Positions 33,493-42,003 of a stretch of DNA of 64,000 bases are shown one piece after another. The first letter of the stretch is position 1, and each line of letters opens with the position of its first letter. Under the pieces are notes generated by a model. It searched no databases. It saw nothing but the letters and a program-made list of their open reading frames with translations, and had not been told where the DNA came from. The stretch lies in NCBI GenBank assembly GCA_900771975.1, contig CAAGPV010000050.1, positions 5,165 to 69,164 of the forward strand. Direction: 5' to 3'. Made by a program: the position numbers and the translations under genes. Origin of the DNA: an uncultured Prevotella sp. Its GTDB lineage: Bacteria; Bacteroidota; Bacteroidia; Bacteroidales; Bacteroidaceae.

Positions 33493-33765
33493 CTTTTTTC
33501 CTTTCTTAATTTATTATCCTAAATACTTGAACCTTTATGGTTCGTTATCCTAAACTAATTCTTGTTTTCGTTTGCAAAGATATAGTCTTTTCCGCTAAGC
33601 ACCATAACAATTACCAACAAAACTTTAAATCAAATGCAATTTATTGACAAAAATCAAACACTTTAGATTACAAACAGAAAGATATTATTAAATTCCATCT
33701 ACAATAAACAATATTCTCCATACTTTTTTACTATCTTTGCAAACAAAAAAAGCAAAACAAACATC

Positions 33766-34335
33766 ATGGATAAAATCAAACACAAGTTCATATCTGTTAC
33801 TTATAAACTATATATTGATAATGAAGGTAAGGAAACCTTAGAGGAAGAAACACCTGAAGGAAAACCGCTTCAATTTTATTCGGGATTCGGCATGGTGCTT
33901 AACGCATTTGAACAAAAGCTTCTCAATTCAGAAGGAGGATCCAATTACGATATTTCTCTTACTCCCGCTGAAGGATATGGAGAATACATTCCAGAAAGAG
34001 TTGTTAAGCTTTCACGGGATGTTTTTATGGACGAAAATGGAAAATTCGACAGTAAGCACATCTATTTAGATGCTATTATTCCTTTGCAAAATGAAGACGG
34101 AAATCATTTTCTCGGTCAAGTAAAAAATATTGGCGATACCCATTTAACAATTGATCTCAATCACCCTTTGGCAGGAAAAACCCTTCACTTTATTGGAAAA
34201 GTATTAGAAAATCGTGAGGCCAATGAGGAAGAAATACAAAATCTTCTAAACAAGCTTAATAGCCATCATTGCGGAAATTGTGGAGGAAATTGTGGCGAAC
34301 ACGAATGTGGGGGAAATTGTGGAGGATGCCATTAA
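33766..34335 (+). CDS. slyD: FKBP-type peptidyl-prolyl isomerase, SlyD-like
   Basis: Cytoplasmic proline isomerase/chaperone of 189 aa. The FKBP domain is interrupted by the IF chaperone insert as in SlyD: FISVTYKLYIDNEGKETLEE at the start, FYSGFGMVLNAFEQKLLNSE, then the insert, and LNHPLAGKTLHFIGKVLENR near 145-164. The C-terminal tail is rich in His, Cys and Gly (HHCGNCGGNCGEHECGGNCG), a metal-binding tail that in SlyD binds nickel or other soft metals. A TATCTTTG -7 box lies at 33732-33739. Confidence 0.93.
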   Translation: MDKIKHKFISVTYKLYIDNEGKETLEEETPEGKPLQFYSGFGMVLNAFEQKLLNSEGGSNYDISLTPAEGYGEYIPERVVKLSRDVFMDENGKFDSKHIYLDAIIPLQNEDGNHFLGQVKNIGDTHLTIDLNHPLAGKTLHFIGKVLENREANEEEIQNLLNKLNSHHCGNCGGNCGEHECGGNCGGCH

Positions 34336-34385
34336 AATCCACTACACTTTTTTACCTCTCCAAAATACTTATTTAAAATCAATAC

Positions 34386-35480
34386 ATGAGTAACTCTTTC
34401 GGAACCATTTATACTCTGACATCATTCGGAGAAAGTCACGGAAAAGCCATCGGTGGGGTCATTGACGGTTTTCCTGCAGGCATTAAAGTTGATTACGAGT
34501 TTTTACAACAAGAGCTGAACCGACGCAAACCGGGCCAAAGCGATTTAACAACAAGTAGAAAAGAAAATGATCAATTAGAGATTCTAAGTGGTATTTTTAA
34601 TGGAATCACCACAGGGGCTCCTATTGGCTTTCTTGTGTGGAACAAAAATCAACATTCGGATGATTATGATAATATGCGATTACTCTTTAGGCCTTCTCAT
34701 GCTGACTATACCTATTATAAAAAGTATGGTGTAAGAGACTATCGAGGAGGAGGCCGTTCTTCTGCGAGAATTACAATATCACGTGTCGTGGCAGGGGCTT
34801 TTGCAAAAATCGCTTTACGGCAAAAAGGCATTAGCATCAAAGCTTATACTTCACAAGTCGGAAACATTGTTCTTGATAAAGACTATAAGAAATATGACTT
34901 AAACCTTATTGATAGCAACGCAATACGATGCCCTGACAAGGCGAAAGCTCTACAAATGGAAGAGCTTATTAGACAAGTAAAAAAAGAAGGAGACACCATA
35001 GGGGGAGCAATTACATGTGTCATACAAGGTTGCCCCATAGGTCTTGGAGAGCCAGAATTTGACAAATTACACGCCAACCTCGGAAAAGCAATGCTCAGCA
35101 TCAATGCTGCTAAAGGATTTGAATATGGTGAAGGATTCGAAGGAGCATCTTTAAGAGGATCAGAACAAAATGATGTATTTCTACCTATTCCTGAAAGAGA
35201 CACCTGTAATAACCATCCTTTATGCGCCACTAATCATAGCGGAGGAATACAAGGTGGTATCAGCAATGGAGAAGATATTTGGTTTCGAACTGCATTTAAA
35301 CCTGTAGCAACCATTTTACAAACACAGTCTACAATAGACATAAAGGGTGAACAGACATTCTTTAAAGCCCAAGGAAGACATGACCCATGTGTTTTGCCTC
35401 GAGCAGTTCCTATTGTAGAAGCGATGGCTGCCATGGTTGTTTTAGACCAATATCTCTTAAAAAATGCTAATAGATGGTAG
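34386..35480 (+). CDS. aroC: Chorismate synthase
   Basis: Last step of the shikimate pathway: FMN-dependent elimination of phosphate from EPSP. The 364-aa protein is full length; family signatures are TLTSFGESHGKAIGGVIDGF-type FGESHGKAIGGVIDGFPAG at residues 12-30, RPSHADYTYYKKYGVRDYRG near 102-121, GGRSSARITISRVVAGAFAK, and the C-terminal GRHDPCVLPRAVPIVEAMAA. It lies 50 bases after slyD and may share its transcript. Its product feeds the pheA operon. Confidence 0.96.
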   Translation: MSNSFGTIYTLTSFGESHGKAIGGVIDGFPAGIKVDYEFLQQELNRRKPGQSDLTTSRKENDQLEILSGIFNGITTGAPIGFLVWNKNQHSDDYDNMRLLFRPSHADYTYYKKYGVRDYRGGGRSSARITISRVVAGAFAKIALRQKGISIKAYTSQVGNIVLDKDYKKYDLNLIDSNAIRCPDKAKALQMEELIRQVKKEGDTIGGAITCVIQGCPIGLGEPEFDKLHANLGKAMLSINAAKGFEYGEGFEGASLRGSEQNDVFLPIPERDTCNNHPLCATNHSGGIQGGISNGEDIWFRTAFKPVATILQTQSTIDIKGEQTFFKAQGRHDPCVLPRAVPIVEAMAAMVVLDQYLLKNANRW

Positions 35481-35494
35481 ATTAAACAACCAAT

Positions 35495-35526
35495 ATTGGT
35501 TGTATCAAGATTAATTACTATATTTG
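35495..35526 (+). promoter_or_regulatory. Promoter of the short peptide gene at 35.5 kb
   Basis: TATATTTG at 35519-35526 with ATTG at 35495-35498, spacer 20. The next ATG is only 9 bases past the -7 box. Confidence 0.6.
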
Positions 35527-35535
35527 CAAACAGAA

Positions 35536-35616
35536 ATGGATGAGCGTTTGCGAAAATGCTTTCATTTCATAGTTAAGTCTAGTTTAGTTTTTGTGTTGGT
35601 TGGCCTCCTCGTTTGA
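35536..35616 (+). CDS. 26-aa hydrophobic peptide, near-leaderless
   Basis: A short frame, MDERLRKCFHFIVKSS followed by LVFVLVGLLV, sits between a promoter ending at 35526 and an intrinsic terminator that overlaps its stop codon. The first half is basic and the second half is a possible single membrane span. The 5' part of the transcript can also fold (GAAATG with CATTTC). It may be a small membrane protein, a leader peptide of a lost gene, or part of a small RNA. No downstream gene on the same strand uses it. Call is tentative. Confidence 0.45.
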   Translation: MDERLRKCFHFIVKSSLVFVLVGLLV

Positions 35617-35632
35617 GGGGGCCAAATTTTTA
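35600..35632 (+). terminator. Intrinsic terminator overlapping the short peptide stop
   Basis: TTGGCC-T-CCTC pairs with GAGG-G-GGCCAA around GTTT, then TTTTT (35626-35631). With the promoter at 35495 it defines a transcript of about 100 bases. The following DNA to 35744 shows no convincing gene. Confidence 0.8.
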
Positions 35633-35744
35633 TTAAACACCGCAGAACGTTCTTTTGTATTAATCTTTGAGTAGTCTAATAATACCTACCCTATCATGGC
35701 AACTACCCTCCAACTAAAAGGTTTTACCATTGCTTGGAACAGTT

Positions 35745-36182
35745 TTATAACAACTCCTCTATATTAGGACAGATTTCAAATAAAGGCTTCATGACAAATT
35801 CACGCTCTTTTATCAATGGATGCGGAATAATTAAATTCTTTTCTGAGACCTCTATATTATCGTATAATAAAATATCTATATCGATAATTCTGTCGGTATA
35901 ATGCCCATGAATTGTTGTCTTCTTTAAACGTCCTAATTGTTTTTCTATTTTTTGCGTTGATAGTAACAATTGATTGGGGGAAAGTGATGTAAGCACACAA
36001 ATGCACGCATTAAGGAATAGGTGCGGACTGTCAAACCCCCAAGGTTTCGTTTCATAGAATGACGATTGACGAACTACCTCACCTATTTCTTGTCTAATTT
36101 TTTCAATAGATTGCCTTAACTTTTCTTGGCGATTGCCGATATTACTACCAAGTCCTAAATATACTATATGACTATCTCCCAA
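35745..36182 (-). CDS. folK: 2-amino-4-hydroxy-6-hydroxymethyldihydropteridine diphosphokinase
   Basis: Folate-pathway HPPK, 145 aa, transferring pyrophosphate from ATP to the pterin. Signatures are YLGLGSNIGNRQEKLRQSIE near 8-27, FYETKPWGFDSPHLFLNACI near 42-61, and HGHYTDRIIDIDILLYDN near 92-109, followed by IPHPLIKEREFVM. It is the last gene of the ftsX-DUF3098-uppP-truB-queA-folK operon, 2 bases after queA. Confidence 0.95.
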   Translation of the reverse strand: MGDSHIVYLGLGSNIGNRQEKLRQSIEKIRQEIGEVVRQSSFYETKPWGFDSPHLFLNACICVLTSLSPNQLLLSTQKIEKQLGRLKKTTIHGHYTDRIIDIDILLYDNIEVSEKNLIIPHPLIKEREFVMKPLFEICPNIEELL

Positions 36183-36184
36183 TT

Positions 36185-37408
36185 TTAATCGTTTAGTATT
36201 AAAAGTGAATCACCATAGCAGCCAAACTTATAGCCATACTCGACAGCTTTGTTATAGGCCTCCATAACCAAATCATATCCACCAAAAGCTGCGGTTGCCA
36301 TTAATAACGTAGACAATGGGTGATAAAAATTTGCGACCATTGAATCTGCTAATCCAAATTCATAAGGAGGGAATATGAATTTATTGGTCCATCCTTCATA
36401 CTCTTTAAGTAACCCATCTGTACCAACAGCCGTTTCAGTAGCCTTAACAACACTCGCTCCTATAGCACAAACATGATGTCCCTCACGTTTTGCTACATTT
36501 ACGATGTTACAAGCCTCGGCATCAATATTCATTTGTTCAGAATCCATTTTATGCTTTGTCAAATCTTCCACCTCTATATTGTGGAAAGTACCCAAACCAC
36601 AATGTAAGGTTACAAAAGCAGAATTAATGCCAATTATCTCCATTTTTTTCATCATTTCCCTACTAAAATGAAGTCCAGTAGCAGGCGCCGTTACAGCTCC
36701 TTCATGTTTTGCATAAACTGTTTGAAAGTCTTCTAAATCTTCTTCACGGTAAGGTCGGTCATTCACTTGCTTTGTTTTTGTTTGTCCTGGATGTGCTGGA
36801 TCTTCTACCTGTTTCGTCGTTGTATGATCTATTATATAATGAGGTAAAGGAGCCTGTCCCAAAGCAAAAAGCTCTCGCTTAAATTCATCATGAGGACAAT
36901 CATAAAGAAAACGTAATGTTCTTCCGCGACTTGTAGTATTGTCTATCACTTCAGCTACCATTGCTCCACTCTCATCAAAGAACAGTTTATTGCCAATACG
37001 AATTTTCCGTGCAGGTTCAACCAAAACATCCCATAAACGTTGTTGTTCGTTTAATTCTCTCAACAAGAACACTTCTATCTTGGCATCTGTTTTCTCTTTG
37101 GTTCCATAAAGTCTTGCTGGAAACACTTTTGTATCATTAAAGACAAAAGTATCACCCTCTTCAAAATAATTTAATATATCTTTAAAACGTATGAAATCGC
37201 TCTCTTTTGGTGTTCCACTTACCTCTTTATTAAACATTTCTATCTTTTGAGATTTACGATGAAGCACCATCAAACGAGACTCATCACGCCGCGTAACCTC
37301 AAAAGTTCTTGTTGTTCCATCCGAACGAGTTACGATACGCTTGGATGTATGTGGATAAAGTGCTATCTGTTCTTCTGGTAATTTAAATCTGAATTGTGAC
37401 AGTTTCAT
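36185..37408 (-). CDS. queA: S-adenosylmethionine:tRNA ribosyltransferase-isomerase
   Basis: Adds the cyclopentenyl ring precursor to preQ1-tRNA on the way to queuosine. At 407 aa it is longer than the roughly 350 aa of E. coli QueA; the extra residues are in insertions, for example around HTTTKQVEDPAHPGQTKTKQ near 195-215. The core family motifs are FRFKLPEEQIALYPHTSKR at the N-terminus, FNDTKVFPARLYGTKE, APATGLHFSREMMKKMEIIG, and THKMDSEQMNIDAEACNIV-type C-terminal sequence. It sits between truB and folK. Confidence 0.94.
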   Translation of the reverse strand: MKLSQFRFKLPEEQIALYPHTSKRIVTRSDGTTRTFEVTRRDESRLMVLHRKSQKIEMFNKEVSGTPKESDFIRFKDILNYFEEGDTFVFNDTKVFPARLYGTKEKTDAKIEVFLLRELNEQQRLWDVLVEPARKIRIGNKLFFDESGAMVAEVIDNTTSRGRTLRFLYDCPHDEFKRELFALGQAPLPHYIIDHTTTKQVEDPAHPGQTKTKQVNDRPYREEDLEDFQTVYAKHEGAVTAPATGLHFSREMMKKMEIIGINSAFVTLHCGLGTFHNIEVEDLTKHKMDSEQMNIDAEACNIVNVAKREGHHVCAIGASVVKATETAVGTDGLLKEYEGWTNKFIFPPYEFGLADSMVANFYHPLSTLLMATAAFGGYDLVMEAYNKAVEYGYKFGCYGDSLLILND

Positions 37409-37424
37409 ATTATCTTTGTTCTCT

Positions 37425-38126
37425 TTATTTTTCTAATTGTTGTTGATCAAGCCACTCTTGAAAGTTATCATATTGAATGCAATCGGCTACAGAGACACTC
37501 CCAACTCTAGTTCTCCTTAGAGAAGTTAAGTAGGCTCCACTATTTAATGATTTACCAATGTCGCGTGCCAAAGCTCGAATATAAGTTCCTTTTCCACAAA
37601 CAACACGTATACTTAACTGCATTGTAGACTGGTTAAAACTTATAATTTCAATTTCTTCAATATGAATGTTTTTAGGCTTGAGTGCTACTTGTTCTCCATT
37701 ACGTCTTAAAGCATAACTCCTTTCCCCATTCACCTTACATGCAGAATAGGTCGGAGGCACTTGTTGAATATCACCCACATAAGACTTAAGTACACAAGAT
37801 ATAAGTTCTCTATTTATGTGATTTGTCGGGTATTCAGCATTCACTTCATGCTCACAATCATAACTGGCTGTTGTAGCTCCTAACTGAAGAGTGGCAATAT
37901 ATTCTTTAGTATGAGTTTGTAATTCCTCTATTCTTTTTGTTGCACGTCCTGTACACAACAACAAAACACCTGTTGCTAATGGATCCAAAGTTCCGGCATG
38001 TCCTATCTTCACCTTTTCGTCATAAGCTTGAGTGCATAGATATCTAACATGAGCCAATGCCTTAAAACTTGTTATGCCATAAGGTTTATCTATTGGAATA
38101 ATTACTCCTTGCCGAAAATTAACCAT
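37425..38126 (-). CDS. truB: tRNA pseudouridine(55) synthase
   Basis: Makes pseudouridine 55 in the T-loop of tRNAs. The 233-aa protein shows IPIDKPYGITSFKALAHVRY near 11-30, the catalytic aspartate in KIGHAGTLDPLATGVLLLCT near 41-60, and the C-terminal RVVCGKGTYIRALARDIGKS. It is at the short end for the family, without a PUA domain. Its start overlaps the uppP stop by one base (TAATG-type). Confidence 0.95.
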   Translation of the reverse strand: MVNFRQGVIIPIDKPYGITSFKALAHVRYLCTQAYDEKVKIGHAGTLDPLATGVLLLCTGRATKRIEELQTHTKEYIATLQLGATTASYDCEHEVNAEYPTNHINRELISCVLKSYVGDIQQVPPTYSACKVNGERSYALRRNGEQVALKPKNIHIEEIEIISFNQSTMQLSIRVVCGKGTYIRALARDIGKSLNSGAYLTSLRRTRVGSVSVADCIQYDNFQEWLDQQQLEK

Positions 38127-38965
38127 TAATCTACCATCTGCATATTAATACCACAATATCCACAAATAATAATTATCAATCCTATGATTATGCGATACCA
38201 TCCAAAAGCTGCAAAACCATACTTTGTAACATAATTGATAAAGAATTTAATTGCCAATATTGCTACGACAAAAGCCACAAACGAACCGAGCAACAAAGTT
38301 TGGAGATTATTTCCTTGCATAAGAACAGAGGCTTCACCGCCTTTAATCATCTTGAATGTTTCCAAACAAGTTGCACCAAACATAGTTGGTACCGCCAAAA
38401 AAAATGAAAATTCCGCAGCTGATTTACGAGTTAACTTTTGTGACATACCACCAACGATGGTTGACATCGAACGGGACACGCCTGGTATCATGGAAATACA
38501 TTGAATCAGACCAATTATAAAAGCCCGTTTATATGTTAACTGAGTATTCTCGCTACCTTTATTGAATATTCTATCGCAAAACAACATAAAAACGCCTCCC
38601 AGTATTAACATCCAAGCCACTAATTGAACATTCCCCAAATTTTCTTCTATCATAGAATTGAACAACAATCCTAATACTACAGCTGGCAACACACCAACAA
38701 CTAAGCGAGCATAAAAATCAAACATCGCTTGCCAATAAGTTTTGTTGTTGTTAATGCTATTAGGGTAAAAAAAACGTTTCCAATAAAGGCAAATAACCGA
38801 AAGAATTGCTCCAAATTGGATAATTACAGTAAACGCTTTAACAAAAGGGGTGCTAGGTACTCCTAACAAACTTTGGGCAATTATCATATGTCCTGTGGAT
38901 GACACCGGCAAGAACTCTGTAAGTCCTTCTACTATCGAAATTATAATTGTTTGAAAAAAATCCAT
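38126..38965 (-). CDS. uppP: Undecaprenyl-diphosphate phosphatase
   Basis: Polytopic inner-membrane enzyme (BacA/UppP) that recycles undecaprenyl diphosphate for peptidoglycan and other polymers. The 279-aa protein has the two signature motifs: EGLTEFLPVSSTGHMIIAQS at about 13-32 (catalytic Glu/Ser) and SMIPGVSRSMSTIVGGMSQK near 157-176 (catalytic Arg). Eight or so hydrophobic helices are visible. It lies 3 bases after DUF3098. Confidence 0.96.
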   Translation of the reverse strand: MDFFQTIIISIVEGLTEFLPVSSTGHMIIAQSLLGVPSTPFVKAFTVIIQFGAILSVICLYWKRFFYPNSINNNKTYWQAMFDFYARLVVGVLPAVVLGLLFNSMIEENLGNVQLVAWMLILGGVFMLFCDRIFNKGSENTQLTYKRAFIIGLIQCISMIPGVSRSMSTIVGGMSQKLTRKSAAEFSFFLAVPTMFGATCLETFKMIKGGEASVLMQGNNLQTLLLGSFVAFVVAILAIKFFINYVTKYGFAAFGWYRIIIGLIIIICGYCGINMQMVD

Positions 38966-38968
38966 TCT

Positions 38969-39229
38969 TTATTCTACTGTTGTTTTATTTGGAAAATCTT
39001 TCACATCATCCTTGGGGTTGTATACAATTGCACCGATGATAGACACAAAACCAACAAATGTCACGATTGGAGCTACTTTAATTCGGATTGTGCTATAAAC
39101 AGATGGGTCGAAAAAGGTTTCATTAGAACCTCCTCCGCTCATCAAAATAAGCCCAACTATAACTACAAACATTCCTATTGCCAGCAAAAGAAAGTTTATT
39201 TTTCCAAATGCAAAATTCCTTTTATCCAT
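38969..39229 (-). CDS. DUF3098 family membrane protein
   Basis: An 86-aa protein with two hydrophobic helices (LLLAIGMFVVIVGLILM and IVTFVGFVSIIGAIVY), separated by a short loop GGGSNETFFDPSVYSTIRI, typical of DUF3098. In Bacteroidota this gene almost always lies between ftsX and uppP, hinting at a role in cell-envelope growth or division; the role is not established. Confidence 0.9.
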   Translation of the reverse strand: MDKRNFAFGKINFLLLAIGMFVVIVGLILMSGGGSNETFFDPSVYSTIRIKVAPIVTFVGFVSIIGAIVYNPKDDVKDFPNKTTVE

Positions 39230-39269
39230 TATTTGTCAAATTTTATCTATTATATTATAAAGAAAATAC

Positions 39270-40151
39270 TTAGATTTTGTAAAGGTCTGCGGCTTTCATT
39301 TTCAAAAATTTATTAACCGACAGCCAAGAACAAAACAATGTAATCAATATTCCAAACAACAATACTGCTGCTGCAGTTATAATCATTACTTGAGTATTTA
39401 AGACAACTGTCATATCAGGTTCGTAACAATACAGAGCATACACACCAATTCCTAAAACAATTATTGCTATCAATGCAGAAAGAAGCCCTTGCCCTATCGC
39501 ACTACGGAGAAATGGAGCACGAATAAAATTATAGGACGCTCCTACAAGTTTCATTGTGTGGATAGAAAACCGGCGAGAATATACGCTCAACCTTATAGTA
39601 TTGTTTATTAATGAGAATGACTCTATTGTTAGTATTGCTGCCAAAACCAACAACACAATACTGATTTTGGACAAATTTTTGTTTACACTATCTATTAAGT
39701 CCTGCCTATAATCTATATCGCGTACACCTTGATAAGTTTTTAAAGTGGATACTATCCATTTTATAGAGTCATTATTAGCATAATTGGGTTGTAAGCGAAG
39801 ATCTATTTCTGCAGTAAAAGGATTTTCACCTGCAAATTCGGATGGGTCAGTACCCAATTCTTTCGTCCCTTCTTTCAGTGCTTGTTCTTTGCTCACATAA
39901 TCCGTACCTTGTACATAGGGTAATTCTTCCACCATCCGACATAGACGTTGAGCTTCTTGTTCGGAAGTCTCGGGGGTTAATTCCATTGTAACTGTCAGGT
40001 TTTCCTTAACATAGGCCGACAAATTACGCCCTGTAAAAGCCGTTAACACCACGATTCCCAATAAGATTAATACCATTGATGTACTTATGCAAAGGGTAAC
40101 AACCTGTAACCCTTGGCGGAAATTGCTTGCCTTATTTCTTCTTTTTCTCAT
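39270..40151 (-). CDS. ftsX: Cell division protein FtsX
   Basis: Permease-like partner of FtsE that couples the divisome to peptidoglycan hydrolases. The 293-aa protein starts with a basic cytoplasmic tail (MRKRRNKASNFRQGLQVVTL), a first helix near 14-40, a large extracytoplasmic domain (about 45-165), and three C-terminal helices with the FtsX/MacB signature RLSVYSRRFSIHTMKLVGAS near 182-201. FtsE is not encoded nearby, as is common in Bacteroidota. It leads the six-gene operon; a TAATTTTG -7 box lies at 40192-40185. Confidence 0.92.
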   Translation of the reverse strand: MRKRRNKASNFRQGLQVVTLCISTSMVLILLGIVVLTAFTGRNLSAYVKENLTVTMELTPETSEQEAQRLCRMVEELPYVQGTDYVSKEQALKEGTKELGTDPSEFAGENPFTAEIDLRLQPNYANNDSIKWIVSTLKTYQGVRDIDYRQDLIDSVNKNLSKISIVLLVLAAILTIESFSLINNTIRLSVYSRRFSIHTMKLVGASYNFIRAPFLRSAIGQGLLSALIAIIVLGIGVYALYCYEPDMTVVLNTQVMIITAAAVLLFGILITLFCSWLSVNKFLKMKAADLYKI

Positions 40152-40324
40152 TTCTCAAGAGAATATTTTACACCGAATTTGGTGCAAAATTAATAAAAAA
40201 ACCACTCACTATAATTAGATTAACCTCTATTAACACCTGCAGAAAGCTTCTTTCAAGCAAATAGTGTACTTTTGTATAGATTTTAGGATTTCTTATTAGG
40301 AAAAGAAAAAACAGAAAAGAAACT

Positions 40325-41107
40325 ATGAGTACTGTCATTTATCCTTCACCTATTTATGGTCCTGTACATAGTCGTCGTTTAGGAATCTCCCTTGGAATAA
40401 ATCTTCTTCCAGCAGATGGGAAAAGTTGTACATTCGACTGCATCTATTGCGAATGTGGATATAATTGTAACCATCGTCCACATAAAAGGATGCCGACACG
40501 AGAAGAAGTAGCAAAAGGATTGGAGCAAAAGCTAATGGAAATGCGTGCAGAGGGAACATTACCAGATGTCCTCACTTTCGCAGGGAACGGTGAGCCCACA
40601 AGCAATCCCCATTTTGCAGAAATCATTGACGACACAATTCACTTGCGTGATACCTATTGTCCAAAGGCAAAAATAAGCGTGTTAAGCAATTCTACATTTG
40701 CTCACCATCCTAAAATACACAATGCGCTATTGAAAATCGAAAATAATATCCTCAAGCTTGATACTGTCAACGCCCGTTATATCGACATTGTCGATCGGCC
40801 TCAACAAAAAAGTTTCAACGTCAACGACATCATTAAGCACCTCAAAAGTTTTAAAGGTAAAGTCATCATACAGACTATTTTTATGAATGGTACAACAGAT
40901 GCAGGAATTGATATATGCAACACAGGAGATGAATATGTTCAACCCTGGCTCAATGCATTAACTGAAATTAAGCCTAAAGCTGTTATGATTTACACTATTG
41001 ACAGAGAAACTCCTGACCGACATCTAAGAAAAGCAAGTAAAGAAGAACTCGACAGAATTTGCAATCAAGTCCGTTCATTAGGCATACCATGCACAGCTTC
41101 TTATTAA
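40325..41107 (+). CDS. Radical SAM protein
   Basis: A 260-aa radical S-adenosylmethionine enzyme. The cluster-binding CxxxCxxC is seen in CTFDCIYCECGYNC (about residues 38-51), with further cysteines that may hold a second cluster or substrate. Other conserved parts are PDVLTFAGNGEPTSNPHFAE near 78-97, VLSNSTF, and LKLDTVNARYIDIVDRPQ. The architecture matches the conserved Bacteroidota radical SAM proteins of unknown reaction that resemble the wyosine-type group. A TACTTTTG -7 box lies at 40267-40274 and a strong terminator follows. Confidence 0.85.
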   Translation: MSTVIYPSPIYGPVHSRRLGISLGINLLPADGKSCTFDCIYCECGYNCNHRPHKRMPTREEVAKGLEQKLMEMRAEGTLPDVLTFAGNGEPTSNPHFAEIIDDTIHLRDTYCPKAKISVLSNSTFAHHPKIHNALLKIENNILKLDTVNARYIDIVDRPQQKSFNVNDIIKHLKSFKGKVIIQTIFMNGTTDAGIDICNTGDEYVQPWLNALTEIKPKAVMIYTIDRETPDRHLRKASKEELDRICNQVRSLGIPCTASY

Positions 41108-41135
41108 AATGCTAACACATCTTTTCTAATAAAGC

Positions 41136-41170
41136 AATGGAGGCGAACCTCACGGTCCGCCTCCATTTTC
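41136..41170 (+). terminator. Terminator of the radical SAM gene
   Basis: AATGGAGGCG (41136-41145) pairs perfectly with CGCCTCCATT (41158-41167) and is followed by TTT. It separates convergent genes and could also serve lpxA, whose stop is 23 bases away. Confidence 0.88.
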
Positions 41171-41192
41171 GTTATAAATTATAGATATGAAT

Positions 41193-41975
41193 TTACATTT
41201 TACAGATAATACCTTGGTCAGTTGCCCTGATAAATTCCACGACATTGCGTATTTCCGGGCTATCCGGGACTTGTTCATCCACTTGCATACAAGCATCGAA
41301 AACACTTGTCTGTCCATGGAAAACCAACCGATAAGCATTTGCAATATGCTTTATCACTTTTTCATCTATACCATGGGCTTTACACATTGTGCTATTAACC
41401 CCACCGTAAACAACAGGATTTCCACCAGCTATAATATAAGGTGGTACATCTTTTGAAAAAGTAGTACCTGCTTGAATCATAGCATACGTACCGACACGGG
41501 TCCCTGCATTTTCTATTACTGAAGAAGAAAATATCACCCCATTCTCAATAATACAGTCACCAGCGATTTTCGTACCATATCCAAACACACAAGAATCACC
41601 GACCTTAGTATCATGAGAAATATGGGCTCCCTCCATCAAGAAGTTGCGTGATCCTATCACAGTTTGTCCACCCTGATGTGTAGCACGATTGATGACTACA
41701 TTTTCACGTATAACATTCTCGTCACCTATAATAACTTCTGTTGCTTCACCCTTAAAGCAAAAATCTTGTGGTAAAGCGGCTATTACAGAGCCCTGATGTA
41801 TTTTGTTTTTCTTGCCCATACGAGTACCATTCAATATGGAAACAAAAGGAAAGATGATACAATCATCACCTATCACAACGTCGTCTTCAATATAAACGAA
41901 CGGGAATATCTTACAACCGTCTCCAATTTTTGCATTGGGAGAGATAACGGCTTTTGGACTGATATTGCTACTCAT
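41193..41975 (-). CDS. lpxA: Acyl-ACP--UDP-N-acetylglucosamine O-acyltransferase
   Basis: First step of lipid A synthesis. The 260-aa protein is a left-handed beta-helix of hexapeptide repeats, for example ISPKAVISPNAKIGDGCKIF and IGDDCIIFPFVSILNGTRMG, with the catalytic-histidine region EGAHISHDTKVGDSCVFGYG near 120-140 and the C-terminal helical domain from about 195. It lies 28 bases after the end of the efflux outer-membrane gene on the same strand and may be read through from it. Confidence 0.95.
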   Translation of the reverse strand: MSSNISPKAVISPNAKIGDGCKIFPFVYIEDDVVIGDDCIIFPFVSILNGTRMGKKNKIHQGSVIAALPQDFCFKGEATEVIIGDENVIRENVVINRATHQGGQTVIGSRNFLMEGAHISHDTKVGDSCVFGYGTKIAGDCIIENGVIFSSSVIENAGTRVGTYAMIQAGTTFSKDVPPYIIAGGNPVVYGGVNSTMCKAHGIDEKVIKHIANAYRLVFHGQTSVFDACMQVDEQVPDSPEIRNVVEFIRATDQGIICKM

Positions 41976-42003
41976 AACAAATTTGTATCTTCTAAAATTA
42001 TTA

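Noticed and set aside
33514..33554. Two copies of ttatcctaaa around a small hairpin in the leader of the 121-aa secreted protein
   Set aside because: AT-rich and short; could be chance, so it was only mentioned with the gene.
35696..35770. Plus-strand 24-codon frame starting MATTLQLKGFTIAWNSF
   Set aside because: No promoter, no family resemblance, and it overlaps the 3' end of folK; likely chance.
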